DNA of 64,000 nucleotides, taken from assembly GCF_030373445.1 (NCBI RefSeq), contig NZ_JAUCYU010000010.1:62001-126000 (forward strand), in the 5' to 3' direction. Both the position numbers and the translations under genes were made by a program. The stretch comes from Roseovarius sp. Its GTDB lineage: Bacteria; Pseudomonadota; Alphaproteobacteria; Rhodobacterales; Rhodobacteraceae. Shown piece by piece: positions 60,206-64,000 of the stretch. Below the pieces are notes generated by a model. That model saw only the letters and a list, made by a program, of their open reading frames with translations, searched no databases and had not been told where the DNA came from. Position 1 is the stretch's first letter; each line of letters begins with the position of its first letter.

Positions 60206-61066
60206 TCAGACGGTGCGCTCAAGGGCGGTGGCGACGAGCTGATCGAAGTCGCCGGCTGTTCGCAGGCGCGCCATCTCGTCGGCGGAGACGGTGATGCCCC
60301 ATTTCGCCATCGCCTCGTAGCGCGGCTTGCGGTGGGCCAGCGCCTTGGCATAGGTCCAGCGGATGAAGGCGTCGGGGTCGACATCGGCCTCGGCACAGCC
60401 TTTCTGCGCGAGGTAATCGGCCCAGACTTCGTCGAGAAACTCTGGCTGGTAGCACATCGGTTTCGGCGCCTTGTCGAAGCGGCGGATCAACTCCTCGGTA
60501 TGGGCCTCGTCGCCCTCGATCCGGATCAGCAGGCAGCGCTGGGACAGCTCGGTCAGCAGCGGGTCGTTCGGGTCGTCGCCATCGACCCATTCGCAGATCG
60601 AGCCACCGGTATCGCAGATGAAATGCGGATAGCCGTAAAGCGCCTCGGCCCGGTCGATGAAATAGTCGGTGTCCTGCAGCGCCGACATCTCGGCGCGGCG
60701 GAACTGTTCCTGCCGGCGGCGGAACTCGTCGATCGGCAGGCCGCCCTTTTCGGGATCGCCGGGCTTGCCGAGATAAGCCGACACGGGCTTGAGGTTATGG
60801 AACGAGATGTTCGAGCCGATATAGATCGAGTCGCTCATCAGGAGGTCGCGCAGGAACGGCACCTTCATCGCATGCGCCTTGGCGTTGTCGATGATGAACT
60901 CGCCCATGTAGCGGGTGCCGATGCGGTAGTCGATCGAGTAGTGAAACCAGTCGCCGGCGTCGCGCAGCATGTTCGACAGGTGGGTCTTGCCGAGCCCGGA
61001 CATGCCGTAGACGAGGACCCGCTTGCGGGCCGCGCCCAGCCACTCGTCTGCAGAGGCGTAAATCAT
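60206..61066 (-). CDS. P-loop ATPase/kinase-like protein, unknown
   Basis: 286 residues. P-loop VLVYGMSGLGKTHLSNML (GxSGxGKT) at residues 17-34, later FICDTGGSICEWVDGDDPND resembling a metal/Walker-B segment, and several Trp-rich helices. No named family recognised. Lies 51 bp upstream of metAA on the same strand; may be co-transcribed. Confidence 0.75.
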   Translation of the reverse strand: MIYASADEWLGAARKRVLVYGMSGLGKTHLSNMLRDAGDWFHYSIDYRIGTRYMGEFIIDNAKAHAMKVPFLRDLLMSDSIYIGSNISFHNLKPVSAYLGKPGDPEKGGLPIDEFRRRQEQFRRAEMSALQDTDYFIDRAEALYGYPHFICDTGGSICEWVDGDDPNDPLLTELSQRCLLIRIEGDEAHTEELIRRFDKAPKPMCYQPEFLDEVWADYLAQKGCAEADVDPDAFIRWTYAKALAHRKPRYEAMAKWGITVSADEMARLRTAGDFDQLVATALERTV

Positions 61067-61142
61067 GGTGTGGTCCCTTTCTGACAGGCTTGGTAGCCAG
61101 TGCCGGGGCAGGGGTCAAACCACAAAGCGAAGGGGCAAAGGA

Positions 61143-61169
61143 AAACCCCGCCCGAATGGGGCGGGGTTT
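61143..61169 (-). terminator. Terminator of the outer-membrane protein gene
   Basis: AAACCCCGCCC / GGGCGGGGTTT, loop GAATG; in minus-strand reading the stem ends in TTTT. Lies 24 bp past the stop at 61193. Confidence 0.85.
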
Positions 61170-61192
61170 AGAATTCGTCGGGCGTGTGCGGC

Positions 61193-62320
61193 TCAGTTGA
61201 GCGCGACGCGGACCTTGAGGCCGACACTGACGGCGTTGTTGTCCTGGAAATTGCCGACCGGCGTGTCGGGCGTGCCGACTTCCGGAAGCGCGTTGCCCAG
61301 CCACGTGTAGCGCACGCCACCGGAGATATCGATCCGCTCGGTGACCTTGTACTGGCCGCCAACCGAGATCGCGGTCTGACCGTTGGTCGGGGCGAGCGGC
61401 GAGACCAGGCTGTCGCTGCCGCCATCCTCGTAGGAGACCGAGACGCTGCCGGAGAAGCGTTCGGAGAAGCGGCGGCCGACGCCGATCTCGTAGGTGGTGA
61501 CGCTGTCGAGCTGGGCCAGGTTCGGCACCGGGCTCGGCGGGTTCAGCGTGAAGGCTTCCCAGTCCGCCCAGCGGATCGAGCCGAAGACCAGCGTGTTCTG
61601 GTTGATGCCCGACTGCGCCGCCAGTTCGAAGGATTGCGGGATCTCGACATTGGTGATGCCGGTGCCGACCGGGGTGCCGGTGCCGCCCGCCGTGGTCGGA
61701 ATGTTCTCGACCGTGCCCATGCGCAGGTCGACCGCCGAGTGGTAGGTGCCCGACACGCGCAACGCGTATTCCGGAATCTCGTAGGCCGCGCCGATGACGT
61801 AGCCGGTGCCGTTGTTGCTGTTGAAGCGGACGGTGTAGCCGCTCAACCCTGCACCGGCGTAGGCCAGGCCGGAGAGGCGGATCGTGCCGTCGGCCTTGAC
61901 CGTGCGCGGGCCACCGTAGACCGAGAAGCGGTCGGTGAACTTGTATTTCAGGATCGCGGTCAGCGAGGCCGTATCGGCCTTGGCGAAGGTGCCGCCCAGA
62001 AGGGTCGCGCCCGGGTTGCCGCCATAGACCGTGTCGGCGCCGTAGGGCTGGTCGGCGATGACGGCGAAGGTCAGGCGTTCGCCGAAATCGATCTTGACGG
62101 CTGAGCCCAGCACGCCGAAATCGTTCCCGACATTGCCAATGGCGTTGCCGCCGAAATCGACGCCGGTCAGGTCGGGCATGGTGAAACCGTACGAGACTTC
62201 GGCGAAGCTGCCCTGCTCGAAGATCTGGTCGATGGGGGTGTAGCTGCGGTCAAGCCCGCCTGCGCTGGCCGCGCCCGCACTCAGGGCGAGTGCTACGGCT
62301 GTCGAGGTCAATTTTTGCAT
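61193..62320 (-). CDS. Outer-membrane beta-barrel, FadL/OmpP1-like
   Basis: 375 residues from ATG 62320, with CCGGAGGAGAGC upstream. Sec signal (MQKLTSTAVALALSAGAASA). Alternating strands and a C-terminal strand ending VSVGLKVRVALN suit a beta-barrel. The early QIFEQGSFAEVSYGFTMPDL and the YEIPEYALRVSGTYHSAVDL segment recall FadL-type channels for hydrophobic compounds. Its own terminator follows. Confidence 0.78.
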   Translation of the reverse strand: MQKLTSTAVALALSAGAASAGGLDRSYTPIDQIFEQGSFAEVSYGFTMPDLTGVDFGGNAIGNVGNDFGVLGSAVKIDFGERLTFAVIADQPYGADTVYGGNPGATLLGGTFAKADTASLTAILKYKFTDRFSVYGGPRTVKADGTIRLSGLAYAGAGLSGYTVRFNSNNGTGYVIGAAYEIPEYALRVSGTYHSAVDLRMGTVENIPTTAGGTGTPVGTGITNVEIPQSFELAAQSGINQNTLVFGSIRWADWEAFTLNPPSPVPNLAQLDSVTTYEIGVGRRFSERFSGSVSVSYEDGGSDSLVSPLAPTNGQTAISVGGQYKVTERIDISGGVRYTWLGNALPEVGTPDTPVGNFQDNNAVSVGLKVRVALN

Positions 62321-62376
62321 GTGCTCTCCTCCGGAAATTGAGATCACGCTACCAGCCTTGCACGCTTAATCAATTT

Positions 62377-62389
62377 TGACGCGGCGTCA
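62377..62389. promoter_or_regulatory. Palindrome TGACGC-G-GCGTCA
   Basis: Perfect 6+1+6 palindrome, 57 bp upstream of the outer-membrane protein start, at promoter distance. Regulator unknown. Confidence 0.4.
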
Positions 62390-62443
62390 GAGATGTAACG
62401 GCACTGCGACGGTGTCCGGCCCGCAACATATTTGTCACGGTTT

Positions 62444-63358
62444 TCACCCTCGGGAATGTTTTTTTCGCGTCTGGAACCAAAGGTTCAGATAGTTCGCCCC
62501 GAAGATCAGGCCGGCGCCGAGGATGACGAAGATGTCGACCGCTTCCTCGTAGACCAGCAGGCCGATCACCGCGATCACCGGCAACCGAAGGAAATCCACC
62601 GGCGTGATGAGGGTGGCCGGCGCGATGGACAGCGCCGTCGTGAGGCAGAAATGCGCGGTCAGCCCGCCAAGGGCGATGAGCCCCAGCCAGGGCACGGACC
62701 CGGCCGAGGGCAGGGCGATATCCCCGTCGAACCCGGCGCAGGCCAGGCCGAAGAAGGACTGGGTCAGCGTCATCCAGAACAGGATGCAGGTCAGGGTTTC
62801 GGTGCGGGTCAGGCGCTTGGTGAAGATGATCGAGCCGGCAAAGCAGACGGCCGCGCCGGCGGCCGAGAGCGTGCCGATATTCAGCGTGTCGGGGCTGGGC
62901 CGGGCGACGATCAGGATGCCGATGAAGCCGATCAGCGCGGCAAGGATGCGCACGCGGGTCAGCTTCTCGCCCAGAAGGAGGGGCGAGAGCACCAGCACCC
63001 AGAGCGGCGAGGTGAACTCGAGCGCGAAGACCTGGGCCAGCGGGATGAGCGTAATGGCGTAGAACCAGAGGTTCTGGCCCGCGAAGTGGAAGACGTTCCT
63101 GACAAGCTGCGTGCCCGGCTTGCGCAGGCTGACCTGGGCCAGGGTGCCGATCGCGGGGGTGACGGCCATGACAATCAGGAAGCCGATGATGCTGCGGTAC
63201 ATCATGATTTCGAACGTATCGAGTTCGAAGCTGACGGTGCGTCCAGCCACGGCCATGGTGGAGAAGGAGACAACTGCCCCCAGCATCCACAGGGCGGCGC
63301 GCAACACCTGCGCAGTATCGGTCTCGGCGGGGCCGTTCGGATCGGGATACACGGCCAC
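62444..63358 (-). CDS. DMT-superfamily permease (EamA type)
   Basis: 304 residues with ten helices in two EamA repeats. Repeat one contains ALEFTSPLWVLVLSPLLLGE, repeat two VDFLRLPVIAVIGLLVYEEA, each with the Pro/Glu pattern of the family. Known substrates are amino acids, nucleotides and metabolites; direction usually export. Stands alone. Confidence 0.88.
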   Translation of the reverse strand: MAVYPDPNGPAETDTAQVLRAALWMLGAVVSFSTMAVAGRTVSFELDTFEIMMYRSIIGFLIVMAVTPAIGTLAQVSLRKPGTQLVRNVFHFAGQNLWFYAITLIPLAQVFALEFTSPLWVLVLSPLLLGEKLTRVRILAALIGFIGILIVARPSPDTLNIGTLSAAGAAVCFAGSIIFTKRLTRTETLTCILFWMTLTQSFFGLACAGFDGDIALPSAGSVPWLGLIALGGLTAHFCLTTALSIAPATLITPVDFLRLPVIAVIGLLVYEEAVDIFVILGAGLIFGANYLNLWFQTRKKHSRG

Positions 63359-63491
63359 GGCTCAGACCCGCACGGCCCGGGCACCCGGCGTGACGGCGCG
63401 CCCGAAAGAAGGGGGAGATGAGGTCATGGGTCAGCCGGGGTTGCGCCGCGATGGGCCGGAAGAAAAGGCCACGGTGGCGCCGCGGCAGGTG

Positions 63492-64000
63492 TTACCTTCC
63501 CGTCCGTAGCAGACGTTTGAACCGGCGCCAATAATCCAGAGCACCGAAAGCGAACCAGTGCAGCGGCGAGTAGTTGCCCGTGTAGTGACGGAGAAAGCGG
63601 GGCAGAACCTGGATGTCCTCTGTCTTGATGGTGGTGGGGTGCCAGTGGAACGGGAGTTCGTCGAAATTCGACAGGACCGTACCGTCATAACCCACGAAGA
63701 CGAAATTGCGGGCGCCCGTATCGGCGAGATCCTCGACAGGCGGCGGCGTGGCGTTCGTCACCCGGTCGAGGAAATCCTCGCGCACGGCGATCAGGTTACC
63801 GCCCTGGATACAGACCGTGCGATAGCCTTTTTCCTGCGCGAGATCGTCGATTGCCTTGACGCCGTTGCCCTGGTTGACGGTGAAATCTGGCGGCTGGACA
63901 TAGGGGATATCGACGGGGATGGTCGGGTTGAACTCGATGATGACCAGCTTGGGTCGGTAATTCTCGAGGCTTTGCCAGACATGGTAGTCACAGCTGTCGA
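63492..64000 (-). CDS. C-terminal part of an FkbM-methyltransferase-like protein, 5' end outside window
   Basis: The frame stays open to the right edge, so at least 169 residues are visible and the start is missing. The opening DSCDYHVWQSLENYRPKLVI then IIEFNPTIPVDIPY resembles the D-x-x-DYxVW...VxxEFN core of FkbM-like proteins, from memory only. The tail (HWFAFGALDYWRRFKRLL) is basic. Substrate and completeness unknown. Confidence 0.55.
   Translation of the reverse strand, partial: DSCDYHVWQSLENYRPKLVIIEFNPTIPVDIPYVQPPDFTVNQGNGVKAIDDLAQEKGYRTVCIQGGNLIAVREDFLDRVTNATPPPVEDLADTGARNFVFVGYDGTVLSNFDELPFHWHPTTIKTEDIQVLPRFLRHYTGNYSPLHWFAFGALDYWRRFKRLLRTGR

Overview
The window is GC-rich, densely packed DNA whose gene content points to a marine alphaproteobacterium of the Rhodobacterales (Roseobacter type). 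Evidence: two TRAP transporters, a complete liv-type ABC operon, a class II DAHP synthase next to a GlxA-family regulator, GluQRS, TrmFO, the rplM-rpsI pair with an extended S9, a Glu-type MetA, DUF1127, and intergenic inverted repeats of a kind I remember from this order. No tRNA, rRNA, insertion sequence, prophage or CRISPR array was seen. About 60 genes are supported; two are cut by the window edges.

Left part (1-10 kb): a TetR-controlled TRAP transporter (edge-truncated), then a leftward run of lipoprotein cytochrome c, rhomboid protease, exported aldo/keto reductase and a membrane protein. A TetR gene is divergent from a tightly overlapping four-gene operon (flavin monooxygenase, BASS-type symporter, two short-chain dehydrogenases) around a near-perfect 28-bp operator. 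A 496-bp gene-free gap with repeat hairpins follows.

10-17 kb: a YadA-like trimeric adhesin with a 252-bp tandem repeat, coupled to a small exported protein; a LysR regulator divergent from an amidinohydrolase-like enzyme and a Tat-exported solute-binding protein; a LysE exporter enclosed by two copies of the same terminator.

18-33 kb: a signalling operon of a short LOV protein, a 1153-residue CheB/CheR/PAS/HWE-kinase fusion and a single-domain response regulator; a thioesterase; a second TRAP operon with a hydrolase, divergent from a MarR gene over a clear inverted repeat; an RND pump with its adaptor; two tiny Flp-pilin-like genes.

33-41 kb: a liv-type ABC transporter operon (binding protein, LivG, LivF, LivH, LivM) in which three unrecognised exported proteins are interleaved with 1-4-nt overlaps. 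A cluster of DnaA-box-like 9-mers lies in the only sizeable internal gap.

40-64 kb: mostly housekeeping genes on both strands (sugar dehydrogenase, GlxA regulator, class II DAHP synthase, GluQRS, methyltransferase, TrmFO, di-haem peroxidase, an ECHDC3-like crotonase lacking catalytic Glu residues, DUF1127, MocR regulator with three operator-like sites, L13/S9, a degenerate metallo-beta-lactamase-fold protein with its MarR, SGNH acyltransferase, TetR, PPK2, MetA of the acetyl-CoA type, a P-loop ATPase, an outer-membrane FadL-like protein, a DMT permease and an edge-truncated protein).

Most interesting as possible undescribed systems: the LOV/CheB-CheR-HWE/response-regulator operon, the liv operon with interleaved exported proteins, the operator-controlled monooxygenase/symporter/dehydrogenase operon, and a set of small structured repeats (11-bp iterons, a triple GGAATGTGGC element, the DnaA-box-like cluster).
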